Part shown: piece by piece, positions 1 to 6,177 of the stretch
Layout: each line of letters begins with the position of its first letter
Numbering within the stretch: position 1 is the stretch's first letter
NCBI GenBank assembly: GCA_937926065.1
Contig: CALANM010000124.1
Span: 1 to 6,197, forward strand
Length of the DNA: 6,197 bases
Reading direction: 5' to 3'
Source of the DNA: an uncultured Microbacterium sp.
GTDB taxonomy: Bacteria; Actinomycetota; Actinomycetes; Actinomycetales; Microbacteriaceae
Program-made: the position numbers and the translations under genes
Notes under the pieces: generated by a model
The model's input: only the letters and a program-made list of their open reading frames with translations
What the model was told of the DNA's origin: nothing
The model's database searches: none

Positions 1-1057
1 GCAGGAAGATCTGGCCGTCGGTGATCGAGATCACGTTGGTCGGGATGTACGCCGACACGTCGTTCGCCTTGGTCTCGATGATGGGCAGACCCGTCATCGA
101 TCCGGCGCCGAGGTCGTCGGACAGCTTCGCGCAGCGCTCGAGGAGACGCGAGTGCAGGTAGAAGACGTCACCGGGGTACGCCTCGCGCCCCGGCGGGCGA
201 CGGAGGAGCAGCGACACAGCGCGGTAGGCCTCGGCCTGCTTCGACAGGTCGTCGAAGATGATCAGGACGTGCTTGCTGTCGTACATCCAGTGCTGGCCGA
301 TGGCCGAGCCGGTGTACGGAGCGAGGTACTTGAAGCCCGCGGGGTCGGATGCCGGAGCCGCGACGATGGTCGTGTACTCCATGGCGCCGGCGTCTTCGAG
401 CGCTCCCTTGACGGACGCGATCGTCGAGCCCTTCTGGCCGATGGCGACGTAGATGCAGCGAACCTGCTTGCTCGGGTCGCCCGACTCCCAGTTCGCCTTC
501 TGGTTGATGATCGTGTCGATCGCGATGGCCGTCTTGCCGGTCTGGCGGTCGCCGATGATCAGCTGGCGCTGGCCGCGGCCGATCGGGATCATGGCGTCGA
601 TCGCCTTGATGCCGGTCTGCATCGGCTCGTGGACCGACTTTCGCGACATGACGCCGGGCGCCTGCAGCTCGAGGGCGCGGCGGCCGGTGGTGGCGATCTC
701 GCCGAGACCGCCGAGCGGGTCGACCACGCGGCCGAGGTAGCCGTCGCCGACGGCGACCGAGAGCACCTCGCCCGTGCGGGTGACCTTCTGGCCGGCCTCG
801 ATGCCCGAGAACTCACCGAGGATGACGACGCCGATCTCGTGCTCGTCGAGGTTCAGGGCCAGACCTTCGACACCGTTCTCGAAGCGCACGAGCTCGTTCG
901 CCATGACGCCGGGGAGACCCTCGACGTGTGCGATGCCGTCGGCGGCGTCGATGACCGTGCCGACCTCGGTCGCGGATGCCGCGGTCGGTTCGTACGCGGC
1001 GACGAAGTCTTTCAGCGCGTCACGGATGACGTCGGGGCTGATGGACAGTTCTGCCAT
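1..1057 (-). CDS. atpA: F0F1 ATP synthase subunit alpha, 3' end beyond window
   Basis: This is the alpha subunit of the F1 head, which alternates with beta in the alpha3beta3 hexamer and binds non-catalytic nucleotide. I read 352 codons in one open frame from the ATG at 1057. The N-terminal beta-barrel domain spans about residues 30-95, and the nucleotide-binding domain follows. The Walker A motif GDRQTGKT is at residues 169-176 and the Walker B-type stretch VLIIFDD at 264-270. The conserved segment RRPPGREAYPGDVFYLHSRL is at 286-305. The window ends near residue 352, where the sequence reads ITDGQIFL. Actinobacterial alpha is usually around 540 residues, so the C-terminal third, including the arginine-finger region, lies outside. 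A good ribosome-binding site (AAAGGAAG) sits just upstream of the ATG. The gene follows atpH after a 70-base gap containing a strong hairpin. No frame disruption is visible. Identity is certain; only the missing end limits the annotation. Confidence 0.97.
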   Translation of the reverse strand, partial: MAELSISPDVIRDALKDFVAAYEPTAASATEVGTVIDAADGIAHVEGLPGVMANELVRFENGVEGLALNLDEHEIGVVILGEFSGIEAGQKVTRTGEVLSVAVGDGYLGRVVDPLGGLGEIATTGRRALELQAPGVMSRKSVHEPMQTGIKAIDAMIPIGRGQRQLIIGDRQTGKTAIAIDTIINQKANWESGDPSKQVRCIYVAIGQKGSTIASVKGALEDAGAMEYTTIVAAPASDPAGFKYLAPYTGSAIGQHWMYDSKHVLIIFDDLSKQAEAYRAVSLLLRRPPGREAYPGDVFYLHSRLLERCAKLSDDLGAGSMTGLPIIETKANDVSAYIPTNVISITDGQIFL

Positions 1058-1083
1058 GGTCTTCCTTTGTTGTGAAAATCGGT

Positions 1084-1121
1084 GCAGGTTGACCCTGCGC
1101 CCGCTCCCCGGTGGGAGCGGG
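1084..1121 (-). other. Tandem hairpins in the atpH-atpA intergenic region
   Basis: In the 70 bases between atpH and atpA, the arms CCCGCTCCC (1100-1108) and GGGAGCGGG (1113-1121) form a perfect 9-bp, GC-rich stem around a 4-base loop. A second 5-bp stem, GCAGG (1084-1088) with CCTGC (1094-1098), lies between it and the atpA ribosome-binding site. In the mRNA the strong hairpin begins a few bases after the atpH stop codon. No U-run follows it directly, so a rho-independent terminator is unlikely. A role in mRNA processing, stability or ribosome spacing between delta (one copy per enzyme) and alpha (three copies) is inference. Confidence 0.6.
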
Positions 1122-1127
1122 GAAGTT

Positions 1128-1916
1128 CTAGCCAGCCAGTCGCTGACGCAGGTCGTTGAGACGGGAGGAGACGGTCGCGTCGATGACATCGTCGCCGATC
1201 TCAACGCGCACACCTCCGACCACGGCCGGGTCGATCACGAGGTTGATCGTGACCTTGGCGTCATAGCGCTGGGACAGCGCTGCGCCGAGGCGCTCGAGCT
1301 GGGCGGAGTCGAGGTCGGCCGCGGCGTACACCGTCGCCACCGTGCGTCCGCGCTGGTCGGCGACCAGGCGCAGTGCGCGGTTGAGGAGCGTGCGCACGCG
1401 ACGCTCGCGGGGCTGCTGTACGAGCGAGGACACGATGAGCGTCGTCGCATCGCTGGCGCGTCCCGTGAGCAGCTTCTCGATGAGCGCCCCCTTCGCGGCG
1501 GTCTCGCCGAGCCTGCTGCCGAGCGCGAGCTCGAGCTCGGGGTTGGCCGCGACGGTGCGCGCCACCTGGAAGAGCTCTCCCTCGACGTCGTCGTTCGGGC
1601 TGGCGATCGCGGCTGCCCGGATCGCGAGCGACTCGATGCCCGCGATGAGGTCCTCCAGCGAGGACCAGCGCTCAGCGACGGCCGTCTTCAGGAGCGAGAC
1701 GGTCGCAGGCTGGAAGGAGGCGAACACCTGGCCGGCGATACCGGCCCGGGCCTCCCCTTCCACGCCCCACGCCGACAGCGCGCCGCCCAGCTGAGACGAC
1801 TCGCCGATCGTGCGCACCGCGGCGAACAGCTCCTGGGCCACGCTCAGGTCGCTGATCTTCGCCGCTGCGAGCGCCTTCTCGGTCGCCGCCAGAGCCTGAG
1901 TGGTCGCGCTGCCCAT
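1128..1916 (-). CDS. atpH: F0F1 ATP synthase subunit delta
   Basis: Delta (the bacterial OSCP equivalent) sits on top of F1 and ties the alpha3beta3 head to the b-subunit stator. The protein has 262 residues, longer than the roughly 177 of the E. coli subunit; this elongated form is usual in actinobacteria. It is alpha-helical and rich in Ala and Leu. The C-terminal OSCP/delta signature reads LVIDPAVVGGVRVEIGD at about residues 226-242 and is followed by VIDATVSSRLNDL. This is a stand-alone delta: the b-delta fusion known from mycobacteria is absent here, because b is encoded separately by the adjacent gene. The ATG at 1916 shares one base with the atpF stop codon (TAATG), which implies translational coupling. 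A CCGGAG sequence about 10 bases upstream could serve as ribosome-binding site. The stop is TAG at 1128-1130. Confidence 0.96.
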   Translation of the reverse strand: MGSATTQALAATEKALAAAKISDLSVAQELFAAVRTIGESSQLGGALSAWGVEGEARAGIAGQVFASFQPATVSLLKTAVAERWSSLEDLIAGIESLAIRAAAIASPNDDVEGELFQVARTVAANPELELALGSRLGETAAKGALIEKLLTGRASDATTLIVSSLVQQPRERRVRTLLNRALRLVADQRGRTVATVYAAADLDSAQLERLGAALSQRYDAKVTINLVIDPAVVGGVRVEIGDDVIDATVSSRLNDLRQRLAG

Positions 1917-2464
1917 TACTTGGCCGCTCCGGTTTCGAGCTCGGCGAGGAAGCGGTCGACGACGCCCTTGGCCTTCGAGTCGTCGGCGAGGGTCTCGCCG
2001 ATGACGCTGCCCGCGAGGTCGAGGGCGAGGGTGCCCACCTCGCTTCGGAGCGAGACGAGCGCCGACTGACGCTCGGCTTCGATCTGGGTGTGCGCCGCCG
2101 CGGTCAGACGCGCGGCCTCGGCCGACGCGCTCTCCTTGGCCTCGGCGACGATCTTCTTGCCGTCCTCACGGGCGGCATCGCGGATCTCACCGGCTTCCTT
2201 GCGGGCCTCGGCCAGCTGCGAGGTGTACTCCTCGAGCGCGGCCTCGGCGCGACGCTGGGCCTCGTCGGCCTTGGCGATGTTGCCTTCGATCGCGGCGGAC
2301 CGCGCATCGAGCAGCGCTGCCATCTTGGGCAGTGCCACACGCCAGACGACGAGCAGGATGACGACGAAGCAGACCGCCGACCAGATGATGTCGTACCACG
2401 CGGGCAGCAGAGGGTTGTGTGTCGCACCCTCTTCCGCGGCGTACGTGACAAGAGCGTTCAGCAT
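1916..2464 (-). CDS. atpF: F0F1 ATP synthase subunit b
   Basis: Subunit b is the peripheral stalk: a membrane-anchored dimer that holds F1 against rotation and contacts delta and the a subunit. The 182-residue protein has a short N-terminal segment, one membrane helix at about residues 25-45 (IIWSAVCFVVILLVVWRVAL), then a long charged helical region at about 50-150 rich in Ala, Glu, Lys and Arg. That region includes DARSAAIEGNIAKADEAQ, a typical b-subunit tether sequence, and is expected to form a right-handed coiled coil. The ATG start at 2464 has a strong ribosome-binding site (GAAGGAGA). It lies 31 bases after atpE. The TAA stop overlaps the atpH ATG by one base. Length and layout are standard for the family. 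Confidence 0.96.
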   Translation of the reverse strand: MLNALVTYAAEEGATHNPLLPAWYDIIWSAVCFVVILLVVWRVALPKMAALLDARSAAIEGNIAKADEAQRRAEAALEEYTSQLAEARKEAGEIRDAAREDGKKIVAEAKESASAEAARLTAAAHTQIEAERQSALVSLRSEVGTLALDLAGSVIGETLADDSKAKGVVDRFLAELETGAAK

Positions 2465-2495
2465 CCTGTCTCCTTCAGGGTCAATGCGGGCGAAA

Positions 2496-2732
2496 TCAGA
2501 AGCCGAAGATGAAGGCGGTCGCGATGCCGATGAAGGCGAGCGCCTCGGTGAAGGCGATGCCGATCCACATCAGCACCTGCAGACGGCCGGCCAGCTCGGG
2601 CTGACGCGCGACGCCCTCGATCGTCTTGCCGACGACGATGCCCACACCGATGGCGGGGCCGATGGCGGCGAGGCCGTAGCCGACCGTCGCGATGGAACCG
2701 GAGACCTCGGCGAGAACCGTAGTTGCGTCCAC
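2496..2732 (-). CDS. atpE: F0F1 ATP synthase subunit c
   Basis: Subunit c forms the proton-driven rotor ring in the membrane. The 78-residue protein is a classic helical hairpin. Helix 1 spans about residues 10-36 and contains the Gly-rich stretch GPAIGVGIVVG. The polar loop ARQPE lies at 42-46, and helix 2 spans about 52-76. The ion-binding carboxylate is Glu63 in FTEALAFIG. Its surroundings lack the Ser/Tyr pattern seen in sodium-binding rings, so proton coupling is expected (inference). The start codon is GTG at 2732: no in-frame ATG exists before helix 2, and an AAAGGAAA ribosome-binding site lies about 9 bases upstream. The gene sits 46 bases after atpB and 31 bases before atpF. The c subunit is needed in many copies, so a strong ribosome-binding site here fits its stoichiometry. 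Confidence 0.97.
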   Translation of the reverse strand: MDATTVLAEVSGSIATVGYGLAAIGPAIGVGIVVGKTIEGVARQPELAGRLQVLMWIGIAFTEALAFIGIATAFIFGF

Positions 2733-2778
2733 GGGGTGTTTTCCTTTCGGTTGGGTGGGAGGGCGTCTGCCCGCCCGC

Positions 2779-3664
2779 TCAGTGCTCTTCTGCCACCGCG
2801 AGCTGGATGTAGACCGCGGTGAGGATGGTGAAGACGTAGGCCTGGAGGGCGGCGACCAGGAGCTCGAACAGCGTGAAGACGAAGCCGAACGCCAGCGAAC
2901 CGGCCGCGAGCGCGGACCACCAGCCGCCCATGTCGATGAGGAAGAACTGCGTCGCCGCGAAGAACAGGACGAGCAGCAGGTGGCCGACCATCATGTTCAT
3001 CAGGAGTCGCAGGGTCAGCGTGACCGGGCGGATGATGAACGTCGAGACGAGCTCGATCGGCGTGACGATGAAGTAGATCGGCCAGGGCACGCCCGACGGG
3101 AAGAGCGCGTTCTTGAAGAAGTTCTTCGGGCTCTTCTTGATGCCCGCGTAGATGAACGTGACGTAGCTGACGACGGCGAGCAGCAGCGGAACCGCGATGA
3201 TCGACGTTCCCGCGATGTTGAGGAACGGGATGACGCCCGTCAGGTTCATGAACAGCGTCATGAAGAAGATCGTCGTGAGGATCGGGAGGAACCGCTTGCC
3301 GTCCTTCTTGCCGAGGAGGTCTTCAGCGACGTTGACCCGAACGAAGTCGAGGCCCATCTCGACGATGCTCTGGAAGCGGCCGGGAACGACCGTCATGCGA
3401 CGCGTGCCGAGCCAGAGGACGAGGACGACCGCGATGGTCGCGAGGAACTGGATCAGGTGGATCCTGTTGATGACCAGGTCGCCGATCTGGAAGACGGCCT
3501 CAGGGAAGAACTCGTCGATCGACGGGCCGTGGAACTCCGGGCCTTCAGAAGTCGCGGCGGATCCGACGGTGGTGGCGAACAGGTTCGCAGTCTGGGTAAA
3601 CAGCGCTGGCTCCAGCTTCGGGGCACCGGCCAGGGCCGGGGCGACGATGGTCGATGTTGAGCAC
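2779..3664 (-). CDS. atpB: F0F1 ATP synthase subunit a; 5' end and start unresolved
   Basis: Subunit a forms the two proton half-channels beside the c-ring. Numbered from the internal ATG at 3396, the essential arginine is Arg130 in LTLRLLMNMMVGH, Asn134 follows, and Gln185 lies in ELLVAALQAY near the C-terminus. His139 and Glu178 occupy the places of E. coli Glu219 and His245, the swapped arrangement known from mitochondria. Five or six hydrophobic helices are visible. The gene clearly extends upstream of 3396: the same frame encodes FHGPSIDEFFPEAVF and a first membrane helix (FLATIAVVLVLWLG), both typical of the family. However, from 3397 back to the in-frame TAG at 3712-3714 there is no ATG, GTG or TTG. 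The best candidate is a GTG at 3664 in another frame (VLNID), which would need one base removed around 3649-3650 to join IVAPALAG. I place the 5' end there provisionally. Gene identity is firm; the 5' structure is not. Confidence 0.88.
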
Positions 3665-3692
3665 GACTCCGCACACGCTCCCCGAGGGAGTC
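3665..3692 (-). other. Competing hairpins before atpB
   Basis: Two overlapping stems can form just upstream of the presumed atpB start. CTCCC (3678-3682) pairs with GGGAG (3686-3690) around a 3-base loop. Alternatively GACTCC (3665-3670) pairs with GGAGTC (3687-3692) around a 16-base loop. They share bases and so exclude each other. In the mRNA they enclose the GGGGAG and CGGAG sequences, the only Shine-Dalgarno-like bases here, so folding might influence atpB initiation (inference). There is no U-run, so this is not a rho-independent terminator. Confidence 0.35.
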
Positions 3693-3708
3693 GGCGGGCT
3701 CGATGAAC

Positions 3709-3717
3709 AGCCTATCA
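3709..3717 (-). promoter_or_regulatory. Possible extended -10 promoter element before atpB
   Basis: On the minus strand the sequence TGATAGGCT fits the extended -10 pattern TGnTAnnnT. It overlaps the stop codon of the AtpI-like gene and would start transcription about 40 bases before the presumed atpB start. No convincing -35 hexamer is visible at 16-18 bases. The motif is short and could be chance; an internal promoter for the ATP synthase genes is plausible but unproven. Confidence 0.25.
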
Positions 3718-4221
3718 GTCTCGGGGGCCCGTCTCGTCACCCCTGCCCTCATCCGCAGGCCCCTCTCCCAGTTCCTCGGCCGTGGGCAGGGTGACGTCGC
3801 TCGCGTGCGGCACGCGCATGCGGGTCATGACCACGACGTCGATGACGAGCGAGACGACGACACTCGCGACGAGCGCGACGAAGAAGACCGTTCCGTTGAG
3901 CCACGGCTGGCCGCGCAGCGTGAGGAGCACGACGATGAACACGACGAACTTGACGACCCATGCGCCCATCACGAGGCCGAAGAAGATCGGCACGTAGAGC
4001 GGGTCGCCGTACCAGCGGTTGGCGATCAGGATGCTGCCGGCGGTCAGCGCGAGGAAGACGGCCGCGAGCACGACCGCGACAAGGGCGCTCCACAGGCCGT
4101 CGGCTCCGGCGACGGCGAACCCGATGACAGCGCCCGCGACGGCGAGCACCGCGGTCGCGGCCGCCGACCACACGAGCGTGGTGCGGAAGATGCGGGAGCT
4201 GGAGAGGACGGGACGGTTCAT
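3715..4221 (-). CDS. AtpI-like small membrane protein upstream of atpB
   Basis: The 168-residue integral membrane protein has four hydrophobic segments at about residues 15-39, 43-66, 76-101 and 108-132. A hydrophilic, acidic tail of about 35 residues ends in GRGDETGPRD. Its position directly before atpB corresponds to Rv1303 in M. tuberculosis and to the place of AtpI (UncI) in other atp operons. AtpI proteins are reported to assist c-ring or F0 assembly, but sequence similarity in actinobacteria is weak, so function is inferred from context and topology. The ATG at 4221 forms a 4-base ATGA overlap with the wecA stop, and GGAAG lies about 10 bases upstream. The open frame continues further upstream inside wecA, but those residues are Arg/Ala/His-rich shadow sequence, so I chose this ATG. 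About 50 bases separate its TGA from the presumed atpB start. Confidence 0.85.
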   Translation of the reverse strand: MNRPVLSSSRIFRTTLVWSAAATAVLAVAGAVIGFAVAGADGLWSALVAVVLAAVFLALTAGSILIANRWYGDPLYVPIFFGLVMGAWVVKFVVFIVVLLTLRGQPWLNGTVFFVALVASVVVSLVIDVVVMTRMRVPHASDVTLPTAEELGEGPADEGRGDETGPRD

Positions 4222-5393
4222 ACGACGGACTTCCGTTCGGGCTCTGTCGAGGCGGCGCCGCGTGGCGTGCGGCGCGAGGGCAGGAGGGTCACAAGGAGGC
4301 AGGGGACGGCCCCCGCCACGAAGAAGACGATGCCAGGCCAGTAGAGCCCGGGCCACCCGGCGGTCGTGCCGATGTACATGAGGAGCACCGACAGGCTCAC
4401 CACGGCCGTCCACGCGTAGAAGATCAGGACGGCGTCCCGATCGCTGTGCCCCATGTCGAGCATCCGATGGTGCAGGTGCTTGCGGTCGGGCGAGAACGGC
4501 GACTTGCCCTTGGACATGCGGCGCACGACCGCGAGGCCGAAATCGAGCAGCGGCAGGAGCACGACCACGATCGGCAGGAGCACGGGGATGAAGGCGCCGA
4601 GCAGCTGCGAGCGGCCGAAGCGGTCGTTGTCCGAGACGAGCTCCGCGGGCAGCTGGCCCGTGACGAGAATGGCCGAGACCGCCATCAGGAGCCCCAGCAT
4701 GAGCGCGCCGCCGTCGCCCATGAACATGCGCGCAGGGTTCCAGTTGAACGGAAGGAACCCCAGGCACGCGCCCATGAGGGCGATCGCGATGAACGCCGCG
4801 AGGTTGGAGTAGCTGGAGAACTCGAAGTCGCGCGCGAGCAGATAGGTGTAGGCGAAGAACACGCCGTTGGCGATGAGCACGACGCCCGCGACCAGACCGT
4901 CGAGGCCGTCGATGAAGTTGACGGCGTTCATGGCCACCACGATGACGAGCACCGAGACGATGACGCTGACCCAGCCGGAGACGACCGTCTTGCTCGCCCC
5001 GAAGGGCAGCGAATAGATCTGCACCCCGCCCGGCGCGACGATGATCCACGCGACGAGGATCTGCGCTCCGAGCTTGAGGAACCAGTCGAGATCCCAGAGG
5101 TCGTCAGCCACGCCGACGACGACGATGAGGAACGTCGCGCCGAGGATCGCCCAGTTGCGTTCGGGACGGTCCCAGAAGATGTGGAAGTAGGGAACGGCGG
5201 TGGAGAGCGCGAATGCCCCGACGACCCCGAGGAACATCGCGATGCCGCCGAGGCGGGGTGTCGGGTTCTTGTGGACGTCGCGCTCACGGATGCCGGGATA
5301 CAGCTTGTAGCGCATGCTCACGCGCCACACGACCCAGGTCAGCGCGAACGTCAGCGTCGCGGTGAGGATGAGGGTGAAGACGTAGTGCTTCAC
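4218..5393 (-). CDS. wecA: WecA-family polyprenyl-phosphate sugar-1-phosphate transferase
   Basis: This is a member of the PNPT superfamily (MraY/WecA/TagO). Such membrane enzymes transfer a HexNAc-1-phosphate, usually GlcNAc-1-phosphate from UDP-GlcNAc, to a polyprenyl-phosphate lipid and so begin synthesis of a cell-envelope glycopolymer. The 391-residue protein has about 10-11 membrane helices. Family motifs appear in order: HKNPTPRLGG at 41-50, the Mg-binding-type DDLWDLD at 97-103, NFIDGLDGL at 159-167, NWNPARMFMGDGG at 217-229, and the cytoplasmic-loop motif KHLHHRM at 305-311. All expected acidic residues are present. In mycobacteria the gene at this place (Rv1302) starts the arabinogalactan linker; the product in this organism is unknown to me. 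The start is GTG at 5393, overlapping the upstream TGA as GTGA, with only a weak ribosome-binding site, so translation is probably coupled. A 4-base overlap also joins it to the next gene. Confidence 0.94.
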   Translation of the reverse strand: MKHYVFTLILTATLTFALTWVVWRVSMRYKLYPGIRERDVHKNPTPRLGGIAMFLGVVGAFALSTAVPYFHIFWDRPERNWAILGATFLIVVVGVADDLWDLDWFLKLGAQILVAWIIVAPGGVQIYSLPFGASKTVVSGWVSVIVSVLVIVVAMNAVNFIDGLDGLVAGVVLIANGVFFAYTYLLARDFEFSSYSNLAAFIAIALMGACLGFLPFNWNPARMFMGDGGALMLGLLMAVSAILVTGQLPAELVSDNDRFGRSQLLGAFIPVLLPIVVVLLPLLDFGLAVVRRMSKGKSPFSPDRKHLHHRMLDMGHSDRDAVLIFYAWTAVVSLSVLLMYIGTTAGWPGLYWPGIVFFVAGAVPCLLVTLLPSRRTPRGAASTEPERKSVV

Positions 5394-6088
5394 GCCGGCC
5401 CGCCGGCCGCGTCGGGATCTGCGGGATCGGGCTCGAGGAGATCTCCGAGCACCTCGCGGAGCGCCGCGCGGCTGACGACGCCCTCCCGGAGCACACGCAC
5501 CGGACGGGACTGTCCGCCCACGAGACCCGTAGCGTCGACGATCGTGGAGGCGACTCCCGTCGACGAGGGGCCGCCGTCGAGATACACCGAGATGCTGTCA
5601 CCGAGCATGTCGACGGCGTCGTCGACGGCTGTCGCCGCCGGCTTGCCCGTGAGGTTCGCGCTCGACACGGCGAGGGGCCCGGTCTCGGCGAGCAGCTCCA
5701 AGGCGATGCGCTCGTCGGGCATGCGAACGGCGACGGTGCCCCCCGTGTCGCCGAGGTCCCACGTGAGCGAGGGCTGCGCCGGGAGCACGATGGTGAGCCC
5801 GCCGGGCCAGAAGCGCTCGACGAGGCGCTCGACGGCTTCGGGCACCTCCGCCGCGAGCGCGCGCAGCGTCGGGATGCCGGGCACGAGCACCGGCGGCGGC
5901 GACTGGCGTCCGCGGCCCTTCGCGGCGAGCAGCCGGGCCACGGCGGCCGGGCTGAAGGCGTCCGCACCGACCCCGTACACGGTGTCGGTGGGCAGCACGA
6001 CGAGCTCACCCCGGGCGATGGCCTGGCGCGCCTGTCGCAGGGCGCTCAGGAGCTGGTCGGCGTCACGGCAGTCGAAGACGGAGGACAT
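5390..6088 (-). CDS. tsaC: L-threonylcarbamoyladenylate synthase (TsaC/YrdC type)
   Basis: This cytosolic enzyme makes threonylcarbamoyl-AMP from threonine, bicarbonate and ATP, the first step of the t6A37 modification of ANN-decoding tRNAs; TsaD with TsaB/TsaE then completes it. The 232-residue protein is essentially a single YrdC domain. It shows PTDTVYGVG at residues 33-41, the KGRGR...P segment at 57-65, RFWPGGLT at 92-99, VRMP at 121-124, SSANLTGKPA at 142-151 and STIVD at 181-185. The roughly 110-residue extra C-terminal domain of full Sua5 proteins is absent. The last 15 residues are low-complexity Asp/Pro/Ala/Gly. The ATG at 6088 is the natural start, but no good Shine-Dalgarno sequence precedes it (only GGTGCGG), so a short-leader or coupled start is possible. 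The TGA overlaps the wecA GTG by 4 bases. In related genomes prmC commonly lies directly upstream; here it does not. Confidence 0.94.
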   Translation of the reverse strand: MSSVFDCRDADQLLSALRQARQAIARGELVVLPTDTVYGVGADAFSPAAVARLLAAKGRGRQSPPPVLVPGIPTLRALAAEVPEAVERLVERFWPGGLTIVLPAQPSLTWDLGDTGGTVAVRMPDERIALELLAETGPLAVSSANLTGKPAATAVDDAVDMLGDSISVYLDGGPSSTGVASTIVDATGLVGGQSRPVRVLREGVVSRAALREVLGDLLEPDPADPDAAGGPA

Positions 6089-6102
6089 AACCGCACCAGT
6101 CT

Positions 6103-6177
6103 ACGTTCGATGACCCGACGCTCCCTGAGCGAGTCGGTTCGGTCGCGCTCGCCCGCGGCGTTGGTCATCGAGTACGT
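6103..6177. repeat. Composite inverted repeat upstream of tsaC
   Basis: A perfect 9-bp inverted repeat, TCGATGACC (6107-6115) and GGTCATCGA (6163-6171), is extended outward by ACGT arms (6103-6106 and 6174-6177) with a 2-base bulge on the right arm. Inside it lies a second hairpin, CCGAC+GCTC (6115-6123) with GAGC+GTCGG (6127-6137, 2-base bulge, loop CCT). There is no U-run on either strand. The element lies between the catalase-like fragment and tsaC. It could be a REP-like intergenic palindrome, a leader structure or a rearrangement scar; only the base pairing is directly seen. Confidence 0.5.

Noticed and set aside
1100..1121. Rho-independent terminator between atpH and atpA
   Set aside because: The stem is strong, but no U-run follows it, and stopping transcription here would cut off atpA within a conserved operon.
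152..2069. Long plus-strand open frames over atpA, atpH and atpF (152-1075, 774-2069)
   Set aside because: They are antisense shadows of high-GC coding DNA, rich in Arg, Asp, Ala and Val, without recognisable domains. The minus strand encodes clear ATP synthase subunits.
3453..3752. 99-codon minus-strand open frame across the atpB 5' region
   Set aside because: It is Ser/Arg/Pro-rich, overlaps the conserved atpB frame and shows no family features.
3715..5049. 444-residue minus-strand reading with a long N-terminal extension on the AtpI-like protein
   Set aside because: The extension runs out of frame through wecA and is low-quality Arg/Ala/His sequence. The ATG at 4221 with its ATGA overlap is the natural start.
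6098..6103. Leaderless promoter for tsaC (minus-strand TAGACT 9 bases before the ATG)
   Set aside because: The hexamer fits TAnnnT, but no -35-like sequence lies at 16-18 bases, and such hexamers are common by chance.
4446..6113. 555-codon plus-strand open frame across wecA and tsaC
   Set aside because: Its product is highly charged and Asp/Glu/Arg/His-rich, as expected opposite hydrophobic membrane-protein codons. Both genes beneath it have intact family motifs.
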